Shown one piece after another: positions 26,951-34,750 of a stretch of 64,000 nucleotides of DNA. Under the pieces are notes generated by a model that saw only the letters and a list, made by a program, of their open reading frames with translations, was not told the DNA's origin and searched no databases. This DNA comes from Prescottella soli. Its GTDB lineage: Bacteria; Actinomycetota; Actinomycetes; Mycobacteriales; Mycobacteriaceae. Location of the stretch: the NCBI RefSeq assembly GCF_040024445.1, contig NZ_CP157276.1, positions 496,001 through 560,000 of the forward strand, read 5' to 3'. Every line of letters starts with the position of its first letter. Positions within the stretch are counted from its first letter, which is position 1. The translations under genes were made by a program, and so were the position numbers.

Positions 26951-28609
26951 ATGGCACAGCCCGCGATTCTCAGCGTCGACGACGACCCGAGCGTCTCCCG
27001 CGCCATAGCCAGGGACCTGCGACGACGCTACGGGGACAGGTATCGGATCATCCGAGCCCAGTCCGGCGACGAGGCACTGGCGGCGCTCAAGGAGATGAAG
27101 CTGCGCGGCGACGCCGTCGCGGTCCTGCTCGTCGACTACCGGATGCCCGGGATGAGCGGCATCGAGCTCCTCGAGCAGGGCATGGACCTGTACCCGGCCG
27201 CCCGGCGGGTACTGCTCACCGCCTACGCCGACACCGACGCCGCGATCGACGCGATCAACATCGTCGACCTCGACCACTACCTGCTCAAGCCGTGGGATCC
27301 ACCCGAGGAGAAGCTCTATCCGGTGGTCGACGCCCTCCTCGAAGCGTGGATCAGCGATGAACACAGGCCGGTCACCGAGATCCGGGTGGTCGGACACCGG
27401 TGGTCGGCGCGCTCCTCGGACGTGCGCGAGTTCCTGGTCCGCAACCAACTCCCCTACCGGTGGTACATGTCCGACGAGCCGGAGGGCCGACGGCTGCTCG
27501 AGGCCGCGGGCGCCGACGGAATGCGACTGCCCGTGGTGATCACGAGCGACGGCAGTGCACTGGTGGAGCCGACCGACTCGGAACTGGCCGCCCGTGTGGG
27601 GCTCGCGACCACCCCGTTGTCGGACTTCTACGACCTCGTCGTCGTCGGCGGCGGGCCGGCAGGACTCGGCGCGGCGGTGTACGGGGCGTCGGAAGGCCTG
27701 CGCACCGTACTGGTCGAACGCACCGCCACGGGCGGGCAGGCAGGGCAGAGTTCCCGCATCGAGAACTATCTCGGCTTCCCGGACGGATTGTCCGGCGCCC
27801 AGCTCGCCGACCGGGCACGCAGGCAGGCCTCCAAGTTCGGCGCCGAGGTGATCACCACCCGCGACGTCGTCGCCCTGGAGGTGAACGGGTCCGCGCGCAC
27901 CGTTCGGTTCGCCGACGGGGCCGCGCTGGACGCGCACAGCGTCATCCTCGCGACCGGGGTGTCCTATCGGCAGCTGTCGGCACCCGGGCTGAGCGAGTTC
28001 ACCGGCCGGGGCGTGTACTACGGCTCGGCCGTGACGGAGGCCGCGCGATGCTGCGACCAGGACGTGTACGTGGTGGGCGGCGCCAACTCCGCGGGACAGG
28101 CGGCTGTCTATCTCGCCAGGGGCGCCCGCTCGGTGACCATCGTGGTGCGTGCCGGCTCTCTGGACGACTCCATGTCGCACTATCTGATTCAGCAGATCCA
28201 GCAGAACCCGAAGATCACGGTCCGGACGTGCTCGGAAGTGATCGGCGTGGACGGTGAGGACCACCTGGAGCGGATCACTCTGCGCGACAACACCACTGGA
28301 CGCACCGAGTCCGTCGCCGCGCAGTGGCTTTTCCTTTTCATCGGAGCTGCGCCACGCACCGAGTGGCTCGACGGCGTAGTGGTGCGCGACGACAATGGAT
28401 ACGTGGTCTCCGGCCCGGATCTGATAGTCGACGGCAAACGGCCGCCCGGCTGGGAACTCGATCGCCTGCCGCACCAACTCGAGACCAGTGTGCCCGGGGT
28501 CTTCGCAGCCGGGGACGTGCGCGCCGACTCCGCGAAACGGGTGGCATCCGCCGTCGGAGAGGGAGCGATGGCAGTGATGCTCGTGCACCGATATCTGGCC
28601 AAGCCATGA
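26951..28609 (+). CDS. Response-regulator receiver / thioredoxin-reductase-like FAD oxidoreductase fusion
   Basis: The 552-residue protein has three parts. First is a receiver domain (1-125) with acidic cluster Asp10-Asp12, phospho-acceptor Asp62 in LLVDYRMPGMSG, a switch Thr in LLTAYAD and Lys in YLLKPWD. Second is a glutaredoxin-like segment (about 140-215) that lacks any CxxC. Third is a thioredoxin-reductase-like flavoprotein (about 225-550) with VVGGGPAGLGAA and VYVVGGANSAGQAAVYL. The usual redox CxxC between these motifs is missing and the place reads TEAARCCDQ. The GxF.AGDVR FAD-site motif is present. The stop overlaps the start of the histidine kinase gene by ATGA. Known relatives pair a regulator domain with this reductase, but physiological electron donor and acceptor are unknown. 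Confidence 0.88.
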   Translation: MAQPAILSVDDDPSVSRAIARDLRRRYGDRYRIIRAQSGDEALAALKEMKLRGDAVAVLLVDYRMPGMSGIELLEQGMDLYPAARRVLLTAYADTDAAIDAINIVDLDHYLLKPWDPPEEKLYPVVDALLEAWISDEHRPVTEIRVVGHRWSARSSDVREFLVRNQLPYRWYMSDEPEGRRLLEAAGADGMRLPVVITSDGSALVEPTDSELAARVGLATTPLSDFYDLVVVGGGPAGLGAAVYGASEGLRTVLVERTATGGQAGQSSRIENYLGFPDGLSGAQLADRARRQASKFGAEVITTRDVVALEVNGSARTVRFADGAALDAHSVILATGVSYRQLSAPGLSEFTGRGVYYGSAVTEAARCCDQDVYVVGGANSAGQAAVYLARGARSVTIVVRAGSLDDSMSHYLIQQIQQNPKITVRTCSEVIGVDGEDHLERITLRDNTTGRTESVAAQWLFLFIGAAPRTEWLDGVVVRDDNGYVVSGPDLIVDGKRPPGWELDRLPHQLETSVPGVFAAGDVRADSAKRVASAVGEGAMAVMLVHRYLAKP

Positions 28610-30039
28610 GCACCGGGCCGACATGCACGCCGGAGGAACTGCGGACGCTGTTCCTCTTCGAGAAGCTGGACGACGACCAGCTCGGACAGCTGTGCCGCGC
28701 CGGGCGGATCGAGGTCGTCGAGCCGGGCCCGGTGTACCGCGAGGGCGACCCCGCGACGTGCTTCTACGTGCTCGTCGAAGGATCGGTGGTGCTCACCAAG
28801 CTCTCGGGTGGCCAGGACGTGGAGACCGTGCGTACCTCGCACCGCGGCGCGTACGCGGGCGCCTGGACCGCCTACATGGGCGACCGTGTGCCGCAGATCT
28901 ACAACGGCTCGATGACGGTGCCCGAGCGGTCCACCTTCTTCGTCCTGGACGCGGCCGACTTCGCCCGCTTCATGGCGGAGTGGTTCCCGATGGCGATCCA
29001 TCTGCTCGAGGGGCTGTTCTTCGGCAACCAGAGCGCCCGCGAGATCCTCGACCAGCGGGAGCGACTGCTCGCCCTCGGATCCCTGTCGGCCGGGCTGACA
29101 CACGAGCTGAACAACCCTGCAGCGGCCGCGGTCAGGGCGACGTCCTCACTGCGGGACCGGGTCGCCGGGATGCGGCACAAGCTGGGGTTGATCGCCTCGG
29201 GCGCCTACGAACCCGCGACCCTCCGGGCACTGATCCGCATCCAGGAGGAGGCCGTGGAACTGGTCGCGAAGGCTCCCACGCTGAGCCCACTGGAGGCGTC
29301 GGACCGGGAGGACACCCTCGGCGAGTGGCTCGAGGACCACGACATCGCGGGAAGCTGGAACATCGCACCGACGTTCGTGCAGGCCGGGCTCGACGTCGCC
29401 TGGCTCGAGCGGGTCGCGGCCGCGGTCGAGCCGCCGATCCTCGCCGGTGCCGTCGCCTGGCTCAACTACACCATCGAGACCGAGCTTTTGATGAACGAGA
29501 TCTCGGACTCCACCACCCGGATCAGCTCGTTGGTCGGCGCCGCCAAACAGTACTCGCAGATGGACCGTGCGCCGTTCCAGGTCTCGGACGTGCACGAACT
29601 GCTCGACAGCACGCTGGTGATGCTGAGCGGCAAGATCGGCGACGGCATCGACGTCGTCAAGGACTACGACCGCAGCCTGCCACGCGTGCCGTCATACGCC
29701 GCCGAACTCAACCAGGTGTGGACCAACCTCATCGACAACGCGGTGGCCGCCATGGACGGTCGCGGCACCCTCACCGTCCGCACCTACCGGGACGGGGACT
29801 GCCTCGCCGTGGCGATCGCGGACACGGGGAGCGGGATCCCCGAGGCGATCCGCGGCCGGATCTTCGAACCGTTCTTCACCACCAAGCCGGTGGGCGAAGG
29901 CACCGGACTCGGCCTCGACATCTCGTGGAGGATCGTGAACAGGCACGGGGGCGACATCCGCGTGACGTCTCAGCCGGGGCAGACCGAGTTCGTGGTCCGC
30001 GTCCCGTTGACCGCACCGCAAGGACGCGACGACGACTGA
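28606..30039 (+). CDS. Cyclic-nucleotide-binding-domain sensor histidine kinase
   Basis: The 477-residue soluble kinase has an N-terminal CAP/cNMP-binding fold (about 10-130, VEPGPVYREGDPATCFYVLVEGSVVLTK). Next is a dimerisation helix with His166 in SAGLTHELNNPAAAAV, and a C-terminal HATPase domain with N-box NQVWTNLIDNAVAAM and G-boxes DTGSGIPE and GEGTGLGLDISW. There are no membrane segments. Its ATG overlaps the stop of the receiver/reductase gene, so the two are co-translated and are the obvious kinase-regulator pair. The arginine that binds cyclic-nucleotide phosphate is not evident, so the ligand may not be cAMP. Confidence 0.9.
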   Translation: MSTGPTCTPEELRTLFLFEKLDDDQLGQLCRAGRIEVVEPGPVYREGDPATCFYVLVEGSVVLTKLSGGQDVETVRTSHRGAYAGAWTAYMGDRVPQIYNGSMTVPERSTFFVLDAADFARFMAEWFPMAIHLLEGLFFGNQSAREILDQRERLLALGSLSAGLTHELNNPAAAAVRATSSLRDRVAGMRHKLGLIASGAYEPATLRALIRIQEEAVELVAKAPTLSPLEASDREDTLGEWLEDHDIAGSWNIAPTFVQAGLDVAWLERVAAAVEPPILAGAVAWLNYTIETELLMNEISDSTTRISSLVGAAKQYSQMDRAPFQVSDVHELLDSTLVMLSGKIGDGIDVVKDYDRSLPRVPSYAAELNQVWTNLIDNAVAAMDGRGTLTVRTYRDGDCLAVAIADTGSGIPEAIRGRIFEPFFTTKPVGEGTGLGLDISWRIVNRHGGDIRVTSQPGQTEFVVRVPLTAPQGRDDD

Positions 30040-30065
30040 GGTCCGGGGAATCGACGACTCCCCGT

Positions 30066-30782
30066 TCACCCGTTCCCCGCGCGCGCCCGGGGAGCCGACG
30101 CGCCCCGCCGGCGGTCACCGCCCGCCGCGAGCACGCCGAGCACGATGAGCACCTCGGCGGCGATGTACGTCGCCATCACCCAGAAGCCCTCGACCGGCGG
30201 GGTGAACCAGTCGGCGAACGCGCCCAGCGCGATCATCCCGTCCGACACCAGGAACAGGCCGCCCCCGATCGCGACGGTGCGGTTCACACCGGCCGCCAGG
30301 ATCGCCATGGCACCCAGCGCGGCGCCGTACACGAGCGCCGGCACCAGGAGCGCGCCCGCCCCCGGTGCGCACGCGGCGATCAGCAACGCCACCACGACGA
30401 CGTAGGCCACGACGACACCGCGATTCCGACGAAGCACGTTCGCGGTGGTGAACGGCGCGAATGCAGCGATGTACGTGATCTGAGCCAGCAGGAAGAACCC
30501 CACCATCAGCAGGAACGCGGTGTCGCCGTGCGCCAGGTCGGGCGCGGAGTCGCCGAGCCAGGAGAGCCCCAGCGCGACGAGCGTGAGGACGACCAACCGA
30601 CTGCGCGGGGCCACGGTGGACAGCCACAGCACCGCCGCGAGCATCGGCATCAGAAACCACTGAGTGACGTCCGCTGCCGTCTCCGCGCCGACGAGTTGCG
30701 CCGCCAGGTGCACGAGCGCGAGGGCCGCGAATGCCGCCCACGCGACCCGGACCGGCGTATTCTGCTGCCGTTTCACGGTCAC
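30066..30782 (-). CDS. YhhN-family membrane protein (lysoplasmalogenase-like)
   Basis: The 238-residue integral membrane protein has about eight hydrophobic helices. The family landmarks are LGLSWLGDSAPDL, with a conserved Asp, and GGGLFLVSDGMIALGAF. Animal and Legionella relatives hydrolyse the vinyl-ether bond of lysoplasmalogens. For this bacterial member activity is inferred from family only. It converges on the histidine kinase gene with 26 nt between. Confidence 0.85.
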   Translation of the reverse strand: MTVKRQQNTPVRVAWAAFAALALVHLAAQLVGAETAADVTQWFLMPMLAAVLWLSTVAPRSRLVVLTLVALGLSWLGDSAPDLAHGDTAFLLMVGFFLLAQITYIAAFAPFTTANVLRRNRGVVVAYVVVVALLIAACAPGAGALLVPALVYGAALGAMAILAAGVNRTVAIGGGLFLVSDGMIALGAFADWFTPPVEGFWVMATYIAAEVLIVLGVLAAGGDRRRGASAPRARAGNG

Positions 30783-30843
30783 ATGCTAGGTCCTGCACCG
30801 GCGCCGCCGACGGGATCCAGCCATGTCCGCAATGATGAATGCC

Positions 30844-31326
30844 ATGGCAGCAGAACACAGCTACGCCCTCGACGTCGCCTGGACAGGGAACCGCGGTACG
30901 GGAACGAGCGGCTACCGCGACTACGACCGTGACCACACGGTGACCGCGCCCGGTAAGCCGCCGCTGCGCGGCAGCGCCGACCCCGCCTTCCGCGGGGAGG
31001 CGGACCGGTGGAATCCGGAGGAGCTGCTCGTGGCCGCCCTGTCCCAGTGCCACATGCTGTCGTACCTGGCACTGGCCGCGGCAGGGGGCGTCGTCGTCCT
31101 CGGATACACCGATCAGCCGACTGGACGGATGCGACTGAACTCCGACGGGTCCGGCCAGTTCACCGAGGTGGTCCTGGCGCCGAAGGTGCTGGTGGCGGAC
31201 CCGTCGATGGTGGCGGCGGCCGAAGGACTGCACGCCGACGCGCACGGCAAGTGCTTCATCGCGCGATCGGTGAACTTCCCGGTCGAACACCGCGCGGACG
31301 TCGCCGTCGCGGGGGCGGCCCGATGA
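30844..31326 (+). CDS. OsmC family peroxiredoxin-like protein
   Basis: The 160-residue OsmC/Ohr-fold protein has the first active-site Cys in LSQCHMLSYL and the second in HGKCFIARSV. The pattern, with PEELLVAALSQCH, is of the YhfA/OsmC type that reduces organic hydroperoxides with thiols. I start at ATG 30844, since the earlier ATGs precede a non-conserved stretch. It overlaps the nucleoside hydrolase start by ATGA. Confidence 0.88.
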   Translation: MAAEHSYALDVAWTGNRGTGTSGYRDYDRDHTVTAPGKPPLRGSADPAFRGEADRWNPEELLVAALSQCHMLSYLALAAAGGVVVLGYTDQPTGRMRLNSDGSGQFTEVVLAPKVLVADPSMVAAAEGLHADAHGKCFIARSVNFPVEHRADVAVAGAAR

Positions 31327-32381
31327 GCGCGCGCACCCGGCTGATCGTCGACGTCGACACCGGCATCGACGATTCGGTCGCCCTGCTCTACCTGCTCGCG
31401 CGCGACGACGCCGAGATCCTCGCGGTCCTCTCGACCGCCGGCAACGTCCCGACCGCGCAGGTCGCGATCAACAACCTGGCCTGGCTCGAACTGTGCGGGC
31501 GGCCCGACATCGAGGTCGCCGTCGGCGCCGACGGTCCGCTGAGCGCCCCGTTGCGCACCACCGAGGACACCCACGGGCCGCAGGGAATCGGGTACGCGGT
31601 ACTCCCCCGCCCGACGCGCGGCACGTCGGACCGCACCGCGTCGCAGGCGTGGATCGATCTCACCCGCGAGCATCCAGGAGAACTGGTCGGGCTCGTGACC
31701 GGCCCGCTCACCAACCTCGCGCTGGCGATCCGCGCCGATCCCGATCTCCCCGGACACCTGAAGCGTCTGGTCGTGATGGGAGGCGCTTTCCAGCATCCGG
31801 GCAACACGACACCGGTCGCAGAGTGGAACATTTCAGTCGATCCAGAGGCCGCCGCCGAGGTGTTCGCCGCCTTCTCGGCGGTCCCCGAGGACCGCTCGCC
31901 GATCATCTGCGGCCTCGACGTGACCGAACGAATCATCATGCGGCCCGACCATCTTCGCCGGCTCGCCGAACTCGCCGAGAGCACACCGGCCGAGACGATC
32001 CGCACCGAGGACGATTCGTCGGTCAGGTCGATCACCTCGAATCCGGTTGTGCGACATCTGTCGGACGCGGTGCGCTTCTACTTCGAGTTCCACCGCGACC
32101 ACGGGCAGGGATTCATCGCGCACATGCACGACCCCTTCGCGGCCGCGGTCGCACTCGACCCGGGCATCGCCCGGTATCGCAGTGCGACCGTCGATGTGGA
32201 GACGGAGGGTCGGATCACCCGCGGTCAGACCGTCGCGGACTGGTACGGATTGTGGCAGAGATCACCCAACGCGTACATCACCTGGGAAACCGACCCCGAC
32301 GCGTTTCTCGACGACCTCGTTCGCCGGATCGCAGGCCTCGCGAAGACCGTTGCGGTGTCGCCGAAGCGAACCGACCGGTAG
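31323..32381 (+). CDS. Nucleoside hydrolase (inosine/uridine-preferring family)
   Basis: The 352-residue enzyme hydrolyses nucleosides to base and ribose. The calcium-binding aspartate cluster is at the N-terminus (IVDVDTGIDDSVAL), with the leaving-group region in MGGAFQHPGNTTPVAEWNISVDPEAA and a later MHDPFAAAVAL that supplies the other metal Asp. Base preference cannot be seen. It is coupled to the OsmC gene by a 4-nt overlap. Confidence 0.92.
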   Translation: MSARTRLIVDVDTGIDDSVALLYLLARDDAEILAVLSTAGNVPTAQVAINNLAWLELCGRPDIEVAVGADGPLSAPLRTTEDTHGPQGIGYAVLPRPTRGTSDRTASQAWIDLTREHPGELVGLVTGPLTNLALAIRADPDLPGHLKRLVVMGGAFQHPGNTTPVAEWNISVDPEAAAEVFAAFSAVPEDRSPIICGLDVTERIIMRPDHLRRLAELAESTPAETIRTEDDSSVRSITSNPVVRHLSDAVRFYFEFHRDHGQGFIAHMHDPFAAAVALDPGIARYRSATVDVETEGRITRGQTVADWYGLWQRSPNAYITWETDPDAFLDDLVRRIAGLAKTVAVSPKRTDR

Positions 32382-32479
32382 CTCGTCACTGGTACCGTTT
32401 TCGACGATCTGGATGAACGTCCAGTCGGGCGTCCGGCTGCATCAACCAGGTCGTTCAGTCGGGAAATAAGGCGGTACAC

Positions 32480-33157
32480 GTGGCACGACAGGCACGCGCC
32501 GTGGCAACACGGCAGCAGATCATCAGCGGAGCGGCTCGAATGTTCGAGCGGTCAGGGTTCGAAGGGGCAAGCCTCGGCGACATAGTCGACGGAGCGGGCA
32601 CCACCAAGGGCGCGCTCTACTTCCACTTCCGTTCGAAGGACGAGCTCGCGAGAGTCGTCATCGACACGCACCATCAGACATCGATCGACACCGTCCGGGC
32701 GATTACCCTGTCCGGCGTCAGCCCGCTTCGACAACTCGTGATGCTGTGCCACGAAATGGGCAGACAGATCGTCCACGATCCGATCGTCCGGGCGGGCATG
32801 CGGCTCACGCTCGAGCTCAGCGGTGCGGGCGGCCCGGACCAGCAGTACGTCGACTGGATCGAGAGCAGCCGGCAGATCGTCGAATCCGGCGTCGGCCGTG
32901 GCGAGATCCTCGCGACCGTCGATCCGGACACGCTGGCGCGCTTCCTGAGTGGTTCGTTCATCGGCGTCCAACTGGTGTCGCAGGTCCTGGCCGGGCGCGA
33001 GGACCTCGAACAACGGATCGACGAGATGTGGTCGCTGCTGCTCCCCAGCATCGCCACCAGCCAGGACGCCGCCGAGCTCGCCGAGATTCGTGCCGCCCGC
33101 TGGGCGCCACCGACCCAAGCGGAAGCGCCGCAGGCGGATTCCGCCGTCGGCGCCTGA
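32480..33157 (+). CDS. TetR-family regulator resembling ScbR-type gamma-butyrolactone receptors
   Basis: The 225-residue protein has an N-terminal TetR HTH (ATRQQIISGAARMFERSGFEGASLGDIVDGAGTTKGALYFHF is the span 9-51). The closing segment TKGALYFHFRSKDELA followed by VVIDTHHQ is characteristic of the ScbR/ArpA autoregulator-receptor branch. The ligand domain fills the remainder, with an Ala/Glu-rich tail. No butyrolactone synthase (AfsA/ScbA) gene is in the window. The GTG start is preceded by AAGGCGG, and the gene ends before a strong terminator. Confidence 0.85.
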   Translation: MARQARAVATRQQIISGAARMFERSGFEGASLGDIVDGAGTTKGALYFHFRSKDELARVVIDTHHQTSIDTVRAITLSGVSPLRQLVMLCHEMGRQIVHDPIVRAGMRLTLELSGAGGPDQQYVDWIESSRQIVESGVGRGEILATVDPDTLARFLSGSFIGVQLVSQVLAGREDLEQRIDEMWSLLLPSIATSQDAAELAEIRAARWAPPTQAEAPQADSAVGA

Positions 33158-33175
33158 GCGGAACTCACCGCGTCA

Positions 33176-33210
33176 GCGGGCCCCGCAGCTGTTTCAGCTG
33201 CGGGGCCCGC
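33176..33210 (+). terminator. Hairpin terminator after the TetR gene
   Basis: A perfect 15-bp stem (33176-33190 with 33196-33210) and 5-nt loop lie 18 nt past the TetR stop and 24 nt before the VOC gene. Confidence 0.85.
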
Positions 33211-33233
33211 CGCTGTCGGGCACACTGCCGCAC

Positions 33234-33671
33234 ATGGACCAACGCATCCACTTCGTCACCCTCGCGACACCGGATCTCGATGCGGCGCGCGCGTTCTACT
33301 GCGGCGGGCTCCGGTGGGAGCCGTTGCTGGACGTGCCCGGGGAGATCATCTTCTTCCAGACCGCGCCGGGCACCGTGCTCGGCCTGTTCGACGCGGAGAA
33401 GTTCGGTGAGGACTTGGGCCGGCCCGGCACCCACCTGGCGACCACGGGAATCACCTTCTCCCACAACGTCGACAGCGCGGAGGCCGTCGACACGCTCGTC
33501 GCCCAGGCCGCGCGCGCGGGTGCGAGCGTGGTCAAACACCCGCAGCCGGCGGCATTCGGCGGCTATCACGGGCACTTCGCGGACCCGAACGGCGTGGTCT
33601 GGGAGATCTGCCACAACCCCGGGTGGAGTGTCGATCCGGCCGGGCGGGTGCGGCTGACGACCGACTTCTGA
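33234..33671 (+). CDS. VOC (glyoxalase/bleomycin-resistance) superfamily protein
   Basis: The 145-residue protein has two beta-alpha-beta-beta-beta halves of the vicinal-oxygen-chelate fold: VTLATPDLDAARAFYCGGLRWEP and HGHFADPNGVVWEICHNPG. Metal-ligand positions His7 and the late Glu in VWEI are present. The function of such small VOC proteins (isomerase, dioxygenase or drug binding) cannot be told. The gene is flanked by terminators on both sides, so it is monocistronic. ATG at 33234. Confidence 0.88.
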   Translation: MDQRIHFVTLATPDLDAARAFYCGGLRWEPLLDVPGEIIFFQTAPGTVLGLFDAEKFGEDLGRPGTHLATTGITFSHNVDSAEAVDTLVAQAARAGASVVKHPQPAAFGGYHGHFADPNGVVWEICHNPGWSVDPAGRVRLTTDF

Positions 33672-33685
33672 CCCTGTCGGGGAAC

Positions 33686-33728
33686 GACGCGGGCCCCGCA
33701 CCACCGGGAGTGGTGCGGGGCCCGCGTC
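33686..33728. terminator. Bidirectional hairpin terminator (VOC gene / meaB)
   Basis: A 19-bp stem (33686-33704 with 33710-33728) and 5-nt loop lie between convergent genes, 15 nt after the VOC stop and 20 nt before the end of meaB. Confidence 0.88.
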
Positions 33729-33748
33729 GGAAAACGTTGCGGCGAACG

Positions 33749-34750
33749 CTATTCGGTTCCGTCGAACGCGTCGAGGATCCGGTGCGCCGCGAGGGCCGCG
33801 GTGAGCGAGCCGTCGCGCACCTGGTCCTCGACCTCGCCGCGGATCTTCTTCACGCGCTCGTTCGAGTCGAGCCGGCGCAGCAACTGGTCGTGGACCATCG
33901 ACCACGTCCAGTCCACCTGCTGCTGGTGCCGCTTGCGTTCGAGTTCACCGGCGTCCCCGAGGACCGTGCGGTGCCGGAGCACCTCGTCCCAGAACTTGTC
34001 GACACCGGTGTTCTCGAGCGCGCTCATCGTCAGCACGGGCGGCTTCCACAGCGCGTCGTGCGGGTAGATCAGCCGCAGCGCGCCCGCCAGCTCGCGGGCC
34101 GCTGCCTTCGCCTCGATCTCGTGCCTGCCGTCGGCCTTGTTGACGCTGACGATGTCGGCGAGCTCGAGGACACCCTTCTTGATGCCCTGCAGCTGGTCAC
34201 CGGTGCGGGCGAGGGTGAGGAACGTGAACGTGTCGACCATGTTCGCGACCGTCACCTCGGACTGCCCGACCCCGACCGTCTCGACGAGGATCACGTCGTA
34301 GCCGGCGGCCTCGAGCAGCACCATCGTCTCGCGGGTCGCCTTCGCGACGCCACCGAGCGTGCCCGACGTCGGGGACGGCCGAATGAACGCGTTGGGCTCC
34401 ACCGACAGGTTCTGCATCCGGGTCTTGTCGCCCAGGATCGATCCACCCGTGCGGGTCGAGGACGGGTCGACCGCGAGGACGGCGACCTTGTGCCCCAACG
34501 AGAGCAGGTGCATCCCGAGGGCTTCGATCGTCGTCGACTTGCCGACGCCGGGAACACCCGTGATCCCGACCCGGATCGCGTTGCCGGCGTGCGGGAGCAG
34601 GCGCAGCAGCAGCTGCTGCGCCTGCTCCCGGTGATCGGCCCGGGTGGACTCGACGAGAGTGATGGCCTTGGAGACATCACTTCGCCGGCCCTCCAGGACC
34701 GCGTCACCGAGTGCAGCCAGATCGAGCGGCGGACGGTTAGTCGGCGGCAA
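33749..34750 (-). CDS. meaB: Methylmalonyl-CoA mutase-associated GTPase
   Basis: MeaB is a G3E GTPase that guards adenosylcobalamin loading and reactivation of methylmalonyl-CoA mutase. The 333-residue sequence has Walker [10 protein letters not shown], switch segment [33 protein letters not shown] and base-binding NKAD. No ATG or GTG suits the N-terminus, and TTG 34750 is the best start, overlapping the end of mutB by 14 nt. It is the last gene of the mutA-mutB-meaB operon. Confidence 0.92.
   Translation of the reverse strand: MPPTNRPPLDLAALGDAVLEGRRSDVSKAITLVESTRADHREQAQQLLLRLLPHAGNAIRVGITGVPGVGKSTTIEALGMHLLSLGHKVAVLAVDPSSTRTGGSILGDKTRMQNLSVEPNAFIRPSPTSGTLGGVAKATRETMVLLEAAGYDVILVETVGVGQSEVTVANMVDTFTFLTLARTGDQLQGIKKGVLELADIVSVNKADGRHEIEAKAAARELAGALRLIYPHDALWKPPVLTMSALENTGVDKFWDEVLRHRTVLGDAGELERKRHQQQVDWTWSMVHDQLLRRLDSNERVKKIRGEVEDQVRDGSLTAALAAHRILDAFDGTE

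Noticed and set aside
32395-32479. A butyrolactone-receptor operator (ARE) before the ScbR-like gene
   Set aside because: Short AT-rich and GGTAC pieces are present but no clear 20-bp palindrome of the known type could be aligned.
33176-33728. Strong palindromes at 33176-33210 and 33686-33728 as repeat-family elements
   Set aside because: They sit just after gene ends with short loops and differ in sequence; they are best read as terminators.
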